A DNA stretch of 64,000 bases. Origin: Miltoncostaea sp050250915 (lineage in GTDB: Bacteria > Actinomycetota > Thermoleophilia > Miltoncostaeales > Miltoncostaeaceae). Each line of letters begins with the position of its first letter. Position 1 is the first letter of the stretch. Below, piece by piece: positions 25,742 to 34,820 of this stretch. Position numbers and translations under genes: made by a program. Under the pieces are notes generated by a model that was given only the letters and a program-made list of their open reading frames with translations, did not search any database and was not told the origin of the DNA. The stretch lies in NCBI GenBank assembly GCA_050250915.1, contig JBFWNT010000008.1, positions 78,340 to 142,339 on the forward strand, written 5' to 3'.

Positions 25742-26605
25742 GTGGGTGAGGCCTTTCTCATTACGCTTCGCGAAGGGTTCGAGGCGGCCCTGATCGTGGC
25801 GATCGTGCTCGCCGCCGTCCGCCGGCAGGACACCGGGCGGCTGGCACGGTGGATCTGGCTCGGCACCGGCGCCGCCCTGGCGCTCAGCATCGTCGTCGGC
25901 TGGATCCTGCACGTCACGATCGACAACCTCGAGGGCGTCGCCCGGCTGCGGACGTTCGCGATCATCTGCATCGCCGCGGCGGGCCTGCTCACGTGGATGA
26001 TCTTCTGGATGCGCAAGCATTCGCGCTCCCTGAAGCGCGAGCTCGAGGGCCAGGTGACCGCGGCCATCGGGCACTCGGCGATGGCGCTCGCGGGTGTGGC
26101 GTTCCTGGCCGTCGCGCGGGAGGGCCTGGAGACGGCGCTCTTCCTGATCTCCACCACCACCGGCGACAGCGACACCAACGTCCTGATCGGGGCGCTGCTG
26201 GGGCTCGCGTTCGCGGTGGTCCTCGGCGTCGCCGTGTACCACGGCAGCCGGATCATCCCGCTGAAGGCGTTCTTCCAGGTGACCGGCGTGCTGATCATCA
26301 TGTTTGCCGCCGGGCTGCTGTCGCGGGCGGTGCAGTTCCTGCAGGCGGCGGGCGACCTCGACACGATCAACAACGCCGCCTACAACCTCACGATGTACCA
26401 CTGGCTGACGATCGACAGCGAGTTCGGCAAGTTCCTGGCCGGGATCTTCGGCTGGGACCCGCGCCCGAGCGTGGAGCAGGTGGTCGTCTATCTCCTCTAC
26501 CTGATCCCGGTGCTGTTCGCGTTCTTCTGGGGGGGCCGCAGCCGCCCGGTCACGCCACGCGATGCCGCGGATCCAGAAAGGCCAGCCGAGCCCGTCCGCG
26601 CTTGA
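25742..26605 (+). CDS. FTR1-family iron permease (EfeU-like)
   Basis: A 287-residue membrane protein with seven hydrophobic segments. LREGFEAALIV (residues 9-19) and AREGLETALF (about 117-126) are the two R-E-G-x-E iron-binding motifs that define the FTR1/EfeU permeases, which import iron after oxidation. The family's partners EfeO and EfeB are not adjacent, so this is a solitary permease. I place the start at GTG 25742 because a TACGGT box ends seven bases before it and it gives the family N-terminus; GTG 25733 would overlap that box. The 3' end overlaps a minus-strand small gene by 56 bp. Confidence 0.88.
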   Translation: MGEAFLITLREGFEAALIVAIVLAAVRRQDTGRLARWIWLGTGAALALSIVVGWILHVTIDNLEGVARLRTFAIICIAAAGLLTWMIFWMRKHSRSLKRELEGQVTAAIGHSAMALAGVAFLAVAREGLETALFLISTTTGDSDTNVLIGALLGLAFAVVLGVAVYHGSRIIPLKAFFQVTGVLIIMFAAGLLSRAVQFLQAAGDLDTINNAAYNLTMYHWLTIDSEFGKFLAGIFGWDPRPSVEQVVVYLLYLIPVLFAFFWGGRSRPVTPRDAADPERPAEPVRA

Positions 26606-26753
26606 TGCCGTGGGCGAGGGTGCCGTCCGGCAGCCGCAGCTGAACCCGCCAGGCCAGGCCGCGGACGCCCTCCTGCACCAGCTCGTCCACCCGCTCCACC
26701 ACCGCGTCCACCCGCCCGGCGCCGAGCACCTCCAGGGGGATGTGCTCCCCCAC
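26550..26753 (-). CDS. Small hypothetical protein (67 residues)
   Basis: The GTG start lies 11 bases after the 53-residue gene that follows the response regulator. The product is soluble: a helix (DAVVERVDELVQEGVRGLAW) is followed by strands (RVQLRLPDGTLAHGIKRGR). It is not recognised. Its 3' end runs 56 bp into the convergent FTR1 gene. Its place at the end of a two-component operon suggests an accessory role. Confidence 0.45.
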   Translation of the reverse strand: MGEHIPLEVLGAGRVDAVVERVDELVQEGVRGLAWRVQLRLPDGTLAHGIKRGRARLAFLDPRHRVA

Positions 26754-26764
26754 GGCCGGCGGCG

Positions 26765-26926
26765 TCAGTGGAAGACGACCCAGAGGCCGGCGATGAGGTA
26801 CAGGATCCCGACCACCACGAGGGTCTTGACGAGCGTGTCCAGCATCTTCGCGCCCACCTCGCGGAACGGGTAGACCCGCCCGCGCGCGTCCACAAATGCC
26901 CGCCGGTCCTCGCTGATGCCGATCAC
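26765..26926 (-). CDS. Small single-helix membrane protein (53 residues)
   Basis: The GTG overlaps the stop of the response-regulator gene (GTGA at 26926-26923). The protein has an N-terminal stretch with ARGRVYPFREVG, then a C-terminal helix TLVVVGILYLIAGLWVVFH. No family is recognised. The coupling to the regulator and the clear membrane helix make it credible as a third component of the two-component operon. Confidence 0.55.
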   Translation of the reverse strand: MIGISEDRRAFVDARGRVYPFREVGAKMLDTLVKTLVVVGILYLIAGLWVVFH

Positions 26927-27588
26927 GCGCCCTCCCCGGGCTGGACGAACCCCGTCTCGTAGGCCAGCACCACCACCTGGATGCGGTCGCGCAGGCCCAG
27001 TTTGGAGAGTACCCGGGCGACGTGCGTCTTGACGGTCGCCTCGCTCACCACCAGCTCGGCGGCGATCTCGGCGTTCGACCGCCCGCGGGCCACCAGGCGC
27101 ACCACCTCCAGCTCACGCTCGGTCAGCTCGCCCAGGGCGTCCGGCGCCGCAGCGCCCGGCATCGGCCGGCGCACGAAGTCCTCGATCAGGCGGCGGGTGA
27201 GCGCCGGCGCCAGCATCGCGTCGCCCGCCGCCACGGTGCGCACGGCGCCCACCAGCTCCTCGCGGCGGACGTCCTTCAGCAGGAAGCCGCTGGCCCCCGC
27301 CTTCATCGCCTCGTAGACGTACTCGTTCTGGTCGAACGTGGTGAGCATCAGCACCCGCGGCCCGCCGGCGCCGTCGGCGGCGAGGCGCCGCGTGGCCTCG
27401 ATCCCGTCGAGGCCCGGCATCCGGATGTCCATCAGGATCACATCCGGGGCGAGGGCTCGCGCCTGCTCGACCGCCTCGTGGCCGTCGGCGGCGTTGGCCA
27501 CCACCTCGATGTCCTCCTGGGCGTCGAGGATCATCCCGAACCCGTCGCGGACCAGCGCCTGGTCGTCCGCGATGAGGACCCGGATCAC
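26923..27588 (-). CDS. NarL/FixJ-type response regulator
   Basis: A 221-residue regulator. The receiver domain (1-120) has the acidic pair DD at 8-9, phosphoacceptor Asp54 (ILMDIRMPG) and a lysine in LLKDVRREEL. The LuxR-type DNA-binding domain (about 150-212) reads ELTERELEVVRLVARGRSNA then EATVKTHVARVLSKLGL. The GTG overlaps the sensor-kinase stop (GTGA at 27588-27585). The likely target is the divergent ABC exporter operon across an 18-bp palindrome. Confidence 0.95.
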   Translation of the reverse strand: MIRVLIADDQALVRDGFGMILDAQEDIEVVANAADGHEAVEQARALAPDVILMDIRMPGLDGIEATRRLAADGAGGPRVLMLTTFDQNEYVYEAMKAGASGFLLKDVRREELVGAVRTVAAGDAMLAPALTRRLIEDFVRRPMPGAAAPDALGELTERELEVVRLVARGRSNAEIAAELVVSEATVKTHVARVLSKLGLRDRIQVVVLAYETGFVQPGEGA

Positions 27589-28760
27589 CGGGCCACGACC
27601 TCGCCGATGGGCAGCCGGGCGATCACCTCGAAGCCGCCCTGCGGTCGGCGTCCCGCGGACATCTCGCCGCCGCACACCGCCACCCGCTCGCGCATGCCGA
27701 TCAGGCCGTGGCCGCGGCCGTCGGTGGCCGGGTCGTACCCGCGGCCGTCGTCGGTGATCTCGATGACGACGTCGCTGGCCTCGTAGCGCACCAGCACCCG
27801 GGCCCGCGCGGGCCCGGCGTGCTTGAGCGCGTTGGTGAGCGCCTCCTGGACGATCCGGTACGCCTGGAGGTCGCCGGTGGGCGACAGGGGCCGCGGCTCG
27901 CCCTCCACCTGGACGTCCACCGGCAGGCCCGCGTCGCGGACGTGCTCGACCAGGTCGTCCAGACCCGCCAGGCCGGGCTGGGGCGCCAGGTCCGGGCCCT
28001 CGTCCATCTCGCGGAGCACGCCGAGCATCCGGCGCAGCTCGGTCAGGGCGCCGCGGCCCGTCTCCTGGACCGCCGACAGGGGCTTGCGCGCCCGCTCGGG
28101 GTCGATGCCGATCATCTCCTCCGCCGCCTCCGCCTGGACCACCATGACGCTGAGGCTGTGGGCCACCACGTCGTGCATCTCGCGGGCGATGCGCGTGCGC
28201 TCCTCGGCGACGGCGGCGCGGGCGTTGGCCTCACGCTCGCGCTCCAGCCGCTCGGCGCGCTCGCGCAGCTCGGCGTTGCGGGTGGTGTTGGCGCGGTGGA
28301 TGTGGCCGACGAGCCAGGCGACGCCCATGACGCCGCCCGTCGAGATGACGTCCGTCCAGTTGCCCCCGGGATCCAACGCGACGACGGTGAACAGCGTGCC
28401 GATGACCAGCGCCCCGCCCAGGATGCGGTCGCGCCGGGTGGTCAGGTTCATGCCGAGCATCCCTGCCGAGATCAGCACGCTCGCGAACGTGAAGAACTGG
28501 TACGGCACCGAGTGGTGCCAGATCGCCGCCTGGACGGTCACGGCGACGAACACCAGGACGGGCGCCAGCACCGGGTGGCGGCGCCGGAAGAGCAGCGGCG
28601 TCGTCCAGAGGAACACGAAGACGATGAGCCCCGCGGTCGGGCCCTCGACCTGGTCGTTCGTGAGGATCTCGATGATCGCGCCGAGCGCCAGAAGCACCAC
28701 GAGGGCGTCGAGCCAGAAGCGCTCGACGAGGTCCCGGGTGCGGTGCATCAGGCGGAGCAT
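27585..28760 (-). CDS. Sensor histidine kinase (HisKA_3 type)
   Basis: A 391-residue membrane kinase with about five transmembrane segments in residues 17-155 and no large sensory loop, as in LiaS/DesK-like intramembrane sensors. The coiled coil ERAERLEREREANARAAVAE leads into IAREMHDVVAHSLSVMVVQA, with phosphorylated His196. The ATPase has an N-box (VQEALTNALKHAG), a DDGRGYDP G1 box and GHGLIGMRERV. TACGGT is six bases before the ATG. It is coupled to the response regulator, and the divergent exporter is its likely output. Confidence 0.94.
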   Translation of the reverse strand: MLRLMHRTRDLVERFWLDALVVLLALGAIIEILTNDQVEGPTAGLIVFVFLWTTPLLFRRRHPVLAPVLVFVAVTVQAAIWHHSVPYQFFTFASVLISAGMLGMNLTTRRDRILGGALVIGTLFTVVALDPGGNWTDVISTGGVMGVAWLVGHIHRANTTRNAELRERAERLEREREANARAAVAEERTRIAREMHDVVAHSLSVMVVQAEAAEEMIGIDPERARKPLSAVQETGRGALTELRRMLGVLREMDEGPDLAPQPGLAGLDDLVEHVRDAGLPVDVQVEGEPRPLSPTGDLQAYRIVQEALTNALKHAGPARARVLVRYEASDVVIEITDDGRGYDPATDGRGHGLIGMRERVAVCGGEMSAGRRPQGGFEVIARLPIGEVVAR

Positions 28761-28815
28761 GGGGCGACCGTACCGCGCGCGGGCGGACGCGGCGTCGGCC
28801 GCGCGAACGGTCCGT

Positions 28816-28833
28816 GTCATCCCCGGGGATGAC
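28816..28833. promoter_or_regulatory. 18-bp perfect palindrome between the two-component system and the ABC exporter
   Basis: GTCATCCCCGGGGATGAC reads the same on both strands. It lies in the 219-bp divergent intergenic region, about 44 bp upstream of the kinase -10 box and 146 bp before the exporter start. LuxR-type regulators bind such dyads as dimers, so this is a candidate site for the adjacent response regulator. The rest of the gap shows no other clear feature. Confidence 0.55.
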
Positions 28834-28979
28834 GGCGGGGCCTCCCGGCGGCCGACCGGGGGGCCGCCAGGACCATCCCCGCGGACCCCCGCGGTTCGGT
28901 CGGCCGCCCGATGGCGCACGGGCGGCGCGGCGGGAGGGTGGGCCCATCGGAATCACCCCCCTTCTCCCGAGGAGCAGCG

Positions 28980-29756
28980 ATGACCACTGAGACCCTCATC
29001 ACCCCGGCGCCCGACACCACCGCGCGCCGGCCCCACCCCGTGGTGGTGGCGCGCGACGTCGTGCGCCGCTACGGCGACGGAGAGACCGCCGTGACCGCCC
29101 TCGACGGCGTCTCCCTCGCCGTCGAGCCCGGCGAGCTCGTCGCCGTGATGGGCCCGAGCGGGTCCGGCAAGAGCACCCTCATGCACATCCTCGCCGGCCT
29201 CGACCGTCCCTCACAGGGCGAGGTCTGGATCGGGGACCACGAGATCACCCGCATGGGCGACAACGCACTCACCAAGCTGCGTCGTCGCCACATCGGGTTC
29301 GTGTTCCAGTTCTTCAACCTCCTCCCCACGCTGACGGCGGAGGAGAACATCGTCCTGCCCACCCGGATCGCCGGCGGCCGCCCGGACAAGCGCCGCCTGG
29401 CGGAGATCCTCGACGCGGTCGGCCTCACCGAGCGCCGGCGCCACAAGCCGTCCCAGATGTCCGGCGGCCAGCAGCAGCGGGTGGCGATCGCCCGCGCGAT
29501 GCTCGCCGAGCCGACCGTGCTCTTCGCGGACGAGCCCACCGGCAACCTCGACTCCCGCTCCGGCGGCGAGATCCTGGACCTGCTCCGGCGGTCGTCCGAG
29601 GAGTACGGCCAGACCATCGTGATGGTCACCCACGACGCGCACGCGGCCACCATCGCCGACCGCGTCGTGTTCCTCGCGGACGGCCGGATCGTCCGCCAGC
29701 AGGGCCCGTCCACCGCGACCGAGGTGCTCGACGCCCTCGCCGAGGTGACCCGATGA
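28980..29756 (+). CDS. ABC transporter ATP-binding protein (MacB/LolD type)
   Basis: A 258-residue ATPase. GPSGSGKST (about 58-66) is Walker A, FVFQFFNLLPTLTAEENIV the Q-loop region, MSGGQQQRVAIARAM the signature, VLFADEPTGNLDS Walker B plus the PTGNLD of the MacB/LolD/FtsE group, and VTHDAHA the H-loop. GAGGAG sits well placed before the ATG at 28980. Its stop overlaps the permease start (ATGA at 29753-29756), so the pair forms one exporter, probably for lipophilic or peptide substrates or envelope stress. Confidence 0.95.
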   Translation: MTTETLITPAPDTTARRPHPVVVARDVVRRYGDGETAVTALDGVSLAVEPGELVAVMGPSGSGKSTLMHILAGLDRPSQGEVWIGDHEITRMGDNALTKLRRRHIGFVFQFFNLLPTLTAEENIVLPTRIAGGRPDKRRLAEILDAVGLTERRRHKPSQMSGGQQQRVAIARAMLAEPTVLFADEPTGNLDSRSGGEILDLLRRSSEEYGQTIVMVTHDAHAATIADRVVFLADGRIVRQQGPSTATEVLDALAEVTR

Positions 29757-32302
29757 CCTGGGCAGCCCTCAAGAGCCTCATGGAGCGGCGCACCCGCGCC
29801 CTCCTCACCGCGATGGCGATCGTCCTGGGCGTCGCCATGATCGCGGGCAGCCTCATCCTGACCGACACCATCGACCGCGCGTTCACCAACGTCTTCGGCG
29901 CCTCGTACACCAACACGGACCTCGTGGTCCGCGGCACCCCGGTGGTGCAGGACTCGTTCGCCGGCGCCCCCACCGTCCCCGCCTCCCTCCTCCCCCGCAT
30001 CCAGACCGTCCCCGGCGTCGCCGAGGCCGGCGGCAACCTCGTCGACTTCTCCGGCTCCGGCAACACGGCCAAGATCCTCGACAAGGACGGGAAGGTCATC
30101 ACCGGCAGCAACCCGAGCTTCGGCTTCGGGATCGACCCGTCCCACCCCCGCTTCAACCCGCTCACGCTGTCCGAGGGCACGTGGGCCACCGGCCCCGGCC
30201 AGGTCGTGCTCGACCAGGCCACCGCCTCGGCGCACGGCTTCCACGTGGGCGACACCGTCCGCATCGTCTCCGAGGGCCCGCCCCAGTCGTTCACCGTCAC
30301 GGGCCTCGCCACGTTCGGCGACCTGGACTCGCTGGGCGGCGCCACCATCGCCGTGTTCGACGTGCCGACCGCGCAGAAGGTGCTCGGCAAGTCCGGCTTC
30401 GACCTGATCCAGATCGCCGCCGACCCGGGCGTCTCGAAGTCGGAGCTCGCCTCCCGCATCGCCCCGCTGCTGCCGAAGGACATGCAGCTGAAGACGGGTG
30501 ACGAGCAGGCGGCGGCCGACAAGCAGGTCATCTCCGAGGCGATCACGTTCATCCGCGGGCTGCTGCTGGCCTTCGGCGGGATCGCCCTGTTCGTCGGCGC
30601 GTTCGTCATCTTCAACACGCTGTCGATCACGGTCGCCCAGCGCTCGCGCGAGCTGGCGACGCTGCGGACCCTCGGTGCCTCCCGGCGCCAGGTGCTGCGC
30701 TCCGTGATCGCCGAGGCCGCCGTCATCGGCGTCGTCGCCTCACTCGTCGGTCTGGGCCTCGGCTGGTTCCTGGCCTCCGGCCTGACCGCGCTCTTCGGCG
30801 CCATGGGGCTCGAGATGCCCCAGGGCGACACCGTCTTCGCCACCTCGACCGTCGTGATCTCGCTGCTGGCGGGCACCCTGGTGACCCTGCTGGCGGGCGT
30901 CGTCCCGGCCATCCGGGCCACCCGCGTCCCGCCGATCTCGGCGGTCCGCGAGGGCTCGACCACCTCCGAGGGCACCCTGTCCCGTCGCAGCGCCGTCGTC
31001 GCCCTGGCCGCCACGGCCCTGGCCGGCGCGGCCCTCGCCCGCGGCCTGCTGGCCGGCGGGCTCGGCACGGGCGACCGCCTGATGATGATCGGGACCGGCG
31101 TCCTCGCCCTGTTCATCGGCGTCGCGACCGTCTCGTCGCGGCTCGTCCGCCCCATCGCCGCCCTCGTGGGCTGGCCGGTCGCCCGCAGGGGCACCCCCGG
31201 AGCGCTCGCCCGCGAGAACGCGGTCCGCAACCCCGGCCGCACGGCGGCCACCGCGGCCGCCCTCATGATCGGCCTCGCGCTGGTCACCTTCGTCTCCGTC
31301 CTCGGCTCCGGCCTGACCACGACCGCCACGTCCGACGTGACGCAGCAGATCTCCGCCTCCCACGTCGTCACCTCCGAGAACGGCTGGGACCCCTCGCCGA
31401 TCGCGGCGGGGCGGGCCATCGCCGCCGGCAACCCCGGCGCCGTGGTCTCCAGCGTCCGCGAGGACCAGGCGCGCGTCGACGGCAGCGGCACCGCCGTGGA
31501 CGGCGTCGACCCGGGCACGATCGCCGGCGTCTACCGCTTCACCTGGGTCGACGGCACCGACCGCTCCCTGGCCGCCCTCGACGGCGACGGCGCGATCGTG
31601 ACCGAGAGCTTCGCCGACGACCACGACCTGACCGTCGGCTCGCACGTCCGCATCCTCACCCCGTCCGGCGAGCGCATGACGCGCACCGTCGCCGGGATCG
31701 TGGACCCGCCCGCCCTGGCCCCCGTGCTGGGCGACGTCCTGATCTCCCAGGACGCCTTCGACGCGACGTTCCCGCGGCCGAAGGACCGGCTGACCCTGGT
31801 CGAGGGCGCCGACACCGCCGGCATCGAGACGTCGCTGGCGCGGTTCCCCGACACCACGGTCGACACGACCGCCGGCTACGCCGCCGCGAGCACGAAGGAC
31901 CTCTCGACGATCCTCAACATGCTCTACGTCCTGCTGGCCCTCTCCGTGGTGGTCAGCGTGTTCGGGATGGTCAACACCCTGGTGCTGGCCGTGCACGAGC
32001 GCACCCGCGAGCTCGGGATGCTGCGGGCGGTCGGGATGACCCGCCGCCAGGCCCGGCGGATGGTGCGCGGCGAGAGCGTCATCACGGCCCTGATCGGCGC
32101 GGCCATCGGCCTGCCCCTCGGGATCGGGATGGCGGCCCTGGCCACCCGGGCGATGTCCGAGTGGGGCGTGCAGCTCAGCCTGCCCGTCGTCCCCCTCCTG
32201 GCGTTCGTCATGGTCGCGGTCTGGGTCGGCGTGATCGCCGCCGTGGCCCCGGCCCGGCGCGCCTCCAAACTCGACGTGCTCCGGGCGCTCCAGTACGAGT
32301 AG
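29753..32302 (+). CDS. FtsX-family ABC transporter permease
   Basis: An 849-residue protein made of two FtsX/MacB units. A first helix (ALLTAMAIVLGVAMIAGSLI) is followed by a large extracytoplasmic domain to about residue 260, then three helices (260-400) with the ITVAQRSRELATLRTLGASR coupling motif. Another helix precedes the second external domain, and the final three helices hold VHERTRELGMLRAVGMTRRQ. This layout is standard for actinobacterial exporters that sense or expel antimicrobial peptides. It is regulated, by inference, by the divergent two-component system. Confidence 0.93.
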   Translation: MTWAALKSLMERRTRALLTAMAIVLGVAMIAGSLILTDTIDRAFTNVFGASYTNTDLVVRGTPVVQDSFAGAPTVPASLLPRIQTVPGVAEAGGNLVDFSGSGNTAKILDKDGKVITGSNPSFGFGIDPSHPRFNPLTLSEGTWATGPGQVVLDQATASAHGFHVGDTVRIVSEGPPQSFTVTGLATFGDLDSLGGATIAVFDVPTAQKVLGKSGFDLIQIAADPGVSKSELASRIAPLLPKDMQLKTGDEQAAADKQVISEAITFIRGLLLAFGGIALFVGAFVIFNTLSITVAQRSRELATLRTLGASRRQVLRSVIAEAAVIGVVASLVGLGLGWFLASGLTALFGAMGLEMPQGDTVFATSTVVISLLAGTLVTLLAGVVPAIRATRVPPISAVREGSTTSEGTLSRRSAVVALAATALAGAALARGLLAGGLGTGDRLMMIGTGVLALFIGVATVSSRLVRPIAALVGWPVARRGTPGALARENAVRNPGRTAATAAALMIGLALVTFVSVLGSGLTTTATSDVTQQISASHVVTSENGWDPSPIAAGRAIAAGNPGAVVSSVREDQARVDGSGTAVDGVDPGTIAGVYRFTWVDGTDRSLAALDGDGAIVTESFADDHDLTVGSHVRILTPSGERMTRTVAGIVDPPALAPVLGDVLISQDAFDATFPRPKDRLTLVEGADTAGIETSLARFPDTTVDTTAGYAAASTKDLSTILNMLYVLLALSVVVSVFGMVNTLVLAVHERTRELGMLRAVGMTRRQARRMVRGESVITALIGAAIGLPLGIGMAALATRAMSEWGVQLSLPVVPLLAFVMVAVWVGVIAAVAPARRASKLDVLRALQYE

Positions 32303-32326
32303 CCCCCCCGCGCACCCGGCACGGCC

Positions 32327-32356
32327 GGAGGCCGCCGTCACCCGACGGCGGCCTCC
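32327..32356 (+). terminator. Strong hairpin after the ABC exporter operon
   Basis: GGAGGCCGCCGTC (32327-32339) pairs perfectly with GACGGCGGCCTCC (32344-32356) across a four-base loop, 25 bp after the permease stop. There is no U-tract. It separates the exporter from the next gene on the same strand. Confidence 0.6.
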
Positions 32357-32385
32357 GCGCGTGCCCGTGCGGGTACGGTGACCCC

Positions 32386-33741
32386 GTGGGACGCCCACGC
32401 CACCGGGCCGGCCTCGCCGCCGCCACCGTCATCGCGGCCCTGGCGGCGGCCGCGCCGTGCGCCGCCGCGACGGGTCGGATCTTCAGCGTCGCCGGGGCGG
32501 GCGGGTTCGCCCTCCCCTTCATGACCGTGCCGCCGCCGATCGGCGACGGCGGCCCCGCGGGGCTGGCCCGCATCGCGTTCCCCACCGACGTCGCACCGCT
32601 GCCCGACGGCGGCTACCTGATCGCGGAGGGTGAGGGGAACCGGATCCGGCGGGTGTCGCCGACCGGGATCATCCGCACCGTCGCCGGCTCGCCCACCGGC
32701 CGCGGCGGGTTCGATGGCGACGGCGCGCCCGCGACGCGGGCGCGGCTCGACACCCCCACCGGCGTCGCGGCCCTGGCGGACGGCGCCATCGCCATCGCCG
32801 ACCAGCGGAACAACCGGGTCCGGCTGGTGGCGCCGGACGGGACGATCGGGACGCTCGCGCAGCTCACGTCGCCCGACGATGTCGCCCTCGCCGGCGATGG
32901 CGGCGTCCTGGTGGTCCAGGACTTCGAGAACCGGGTGGTGCACGTCGACCGCGCCGGCGTGGTGACCGTGGCGGCGGGCACCGGGGTCCGCGGCTTCGCC
33001 GGCGACGGGGGCCCCGCAACGGCGGCGCGGCTCAACCGGCCGGTCGCGGTCGCCGCGGCGGCGGACGGCGGGTTCCTGATCGCCGACGGGTCCAACCGGA
33101 TCCGCCGCGTCGCCCCGGACGGCACGATCACCACCGCCGCGACGGTGTCCCGCCCCGCCGGCGTGGCCGAGGCGCCCGGAGGCGCGCTGCTGGTGACCAG
33201 CGTCAACCGCCTGCTGCGCATCGCCCCAGGGGGCGCGGTGACCACGGTCGCCGGGACCGGCACGGGCAACTTCTCCGGCGACGGGGGCCCGGCCGAGGAC
33301 GCGACCCTGTGGCTGCCGCGCGGCGTGGCGCTGCCCACGGGTGGCGGGATCCTGGTGGCCGACGCGAATGGGGGCCGGGTGCGGTTCGTCGACGCGGCCG
33401 ACCCGGCCGCCGCCCCCGGCGCACCGCGGATCATGGGGGCGAACGTCCGGCGCGTCGTCCAGCGGGGCGAGGCGGGGATCATGACCCACGTCCGGGTCGC
33501 CTGCCCGCCGCGGGGGATCGCGATGCGGTTCGCCCTCTCGCGCCGCGCGACCGTGTCGATGGTGGTCACGACGCGGTCCGGCCGGATCGTCGCGCGGCCC
33601 GGCGCCCGGCGGGGAGCCGGCGCCCACGTCCTCCGCTTCCGGGTGACCAGCCCCGGCCAGTACCTGGCGCGCCTCACAGCCGCGGAGGGCCCCGCGTACG
33701 CCGCCCACGATCAGGCCCAGGTGACCGTCAGGCCCTGCTGA
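32386..33741 (+). CDS. Secreted NHL-repeat beta-propeller protein
   Basis: A 451-residue exported protein. The signal peptide ends near AAPCAAATG (about residue 28). Five or six NHL repeats follow, each with a GDGGPA(T/E) segment, a LPDGGYLIAEGEGNRIRRV-like strand set and a GTI-T motif, forming a propeller. Residues 365-451 are a separate beta-rich domain ending in VTVRPC, with two cysteines. Such proteins usually bind ligands at the surface; the ligand is unknown. TACGGT is six bases before the GTG. A similar but distinct protein is encoded at 43168-44802. Confidence 0.78.
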   Translation: MGRPRHRAGLAAATVIAALAAAAPCAAATGRIFSVAGAGGFALPFMTVPPPIGDGGPAGLARIAFPTDVAPLPDGGYLIAEGEGNRIRRVSPTGIIRTVAGSPTGRGGFDGDGAPATRARLDTPTGVAALADGAIAIADQRNNRVRLVAPDGTIGTLAQLTSPDDVALAGDGGVLVVQDFENRVVHVDRAGVVTVAAGTGVRGFAGDGGPATAARLNRPVAVAAAADGGFLIADGSNRIRRVAPDGTITTAATVSRPAGVAEAPGGALLVTSVNRLLRIAPGGAVTTVAGTGTGNFSGDGGPAEDATLWLPRGVALPTGGGILVADANGGRVRFVDAADPAAAPGAPRIMGANVRRVVQRGEAGIMTHVRVACPPRGIAMRFALSRRATVSMVVTTRSGRIVARPGARRGAGAHVLRFRVTSPGQYLARLTAAEGPAYAAHDQAQVTVRPC

Positions 33742-33751
33742 CGTGCGGCAC

Positions 33752-33771
33752 CCGGGCCCCGGAGGGCCCGG
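33752..33771. terminator. Hairpin between convergent NHL and RTX genes
   Basis: CCGGGCCC (33752-33759) and GGGCCCGG (33764-33771) form an 8-bp stem with a CGGA loop in the 50-bp gap between two converging genes. It could serve both directions. Confidence 0.5.
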
Positions 33772-33791
33772 ATGCGGTCGCGGTCAGACTG

Positions 33792-34664
33792 TCAGACCTC
33801 GTTCTCGCAGCTGGTGGCGACCTCGACCAGCGTGCAGCTGTCCGTGCCCTGGCCGCCGTTGCCCGTGTCGCGCGCCGCGCCGCCGTTCAGGCGGTCGTTG
33901 CCGGCCTCGCCGAACAGGATGTCGGCGCCGGCGTTGCCGAAGATCTTGTCGCCGTCGGTGCCGCCGCGGATGCGGTCGGCGCCCGGGCCGCCGTTGATGG
34001 TGTCCTCGCCGGGGCCGCCGGTGACCTTGTCGCCCGCGTCGCCGCCGTCGATGGTGTCGGCGCCGTCCTGGCCCGAGATGGTGTCGATGCCCGCGCCGCC
34101 GTTCAGCGAGTCGCGGCCCGCGCCGCCGAAGATGTTGTCGCGGCCGGCGTCGCCCGAGACGGTGTCGATGCCCTGCCCACCGACCAGCCGGTCGTTGCCC
34201 GCGCCGCCGAGGACGGTGTCGTTGCCGTCCTGGCCGTTGGCGGCGTCGTTGCCCTGGCCCATGTCGAGCCGGTCGTTGCCCGCGCCGCCGAACGCGGCGT
34301 CGTCGCCGAGGCTGCCGACGATGCGGTCGTTGCCGCCCTCGCCGAGGATCCGGTCGTTGCCGTCGCCCCCGTTCGCCCGGTCGTCGCCGTCGCCCAGGCA
34401 GATGGTGTCGTTGCCGCCGGCGCCATCGACCTGGTCGTTGCCGCCCAGCGCGACGATCACGTCGTCGCCGGCGGTGCCGGTGATGGTCTCGCCGGCGTTG
34501 GTGCCGACGAGCGTGGCGATCTTGCCCTCGCAGGTGAACGCGGTGCCGGTGCCCTGCGCGCCGGCGTTGGCGGCGATGCCCGCCCCGGCGGCCGACACGG
34601 CGCCGATCGCGACGAGAACGCCGATCCGGCGCATTCGGACTCGCGGCTTCTGACTGAGGCCCAT
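33792..34664 (-). CDS. Secreted RTX calcium-binding repeat protein
   Basis: A 290-residue exported protein. The signal peptide spans about residues 13-35 (RRIGVLVAIGAVSAAGAGIA...). From residue 55 nearly the whole protein is RTX nonapeptides (GGNDTICLG, GGDGNDRIL, GGAGNDRLD), about 24 copies, ending SCTLVEVATSCENEV with two cysteines that may form a disulfide. The repeats build a calcium-bound beta-roll. No enzymatic domain is attached. GGAGGA sits seven bases before the ATG at 34664. Confidence 0.85.
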   Translation of the reverse strand: MGLSQKPRVRMRRIGVLVAIGAVSAAGAGIAANAGAQGTGTAFTCEGKIATLVGTNAGETITGTAGDDVIVALGGNDQVDGAGGNDTICLGDGDDRANGGDGNDRILGEGGNDRIVGSLGDDAAFGGAGNDRLDMGQGNDAANGQDGNDTVLGGAGNDRLVGGQGIDTVSGDAGRDNIFGGAGRDSLNGGAGIDTISGQDGADTIDGGDAGDKVTGGPGEDTINGGPGADRIRGGTDGDKIFGNAGADILFGEAGNDRLNGGAARDTGNGGQGTDSCTLVEVATSCENEV

Positions 34665-34820
34665 TGAATTTCCTCCTGTGCGGGACGTCCGGGCGACGGG
34701 CCCGACGGCGGGCCGTGCTCCCGACTCACGCATGCGCGGACACGCCCGTAAAGGCCCCCGCGTTGCGGAAAGTCCTGCAATCCGCGTTTCCGTCGTTGCA
34801 GATTGCGCTCCGCTGGAGGT

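Noticed and set aside
25183..26373. Antisense open frame across the RTX tail and FTR1
   Set aside because: It is opposite to RTX codons (GGC/GAC) and gives Ser/Ala/Pro-rich peptides with no features.
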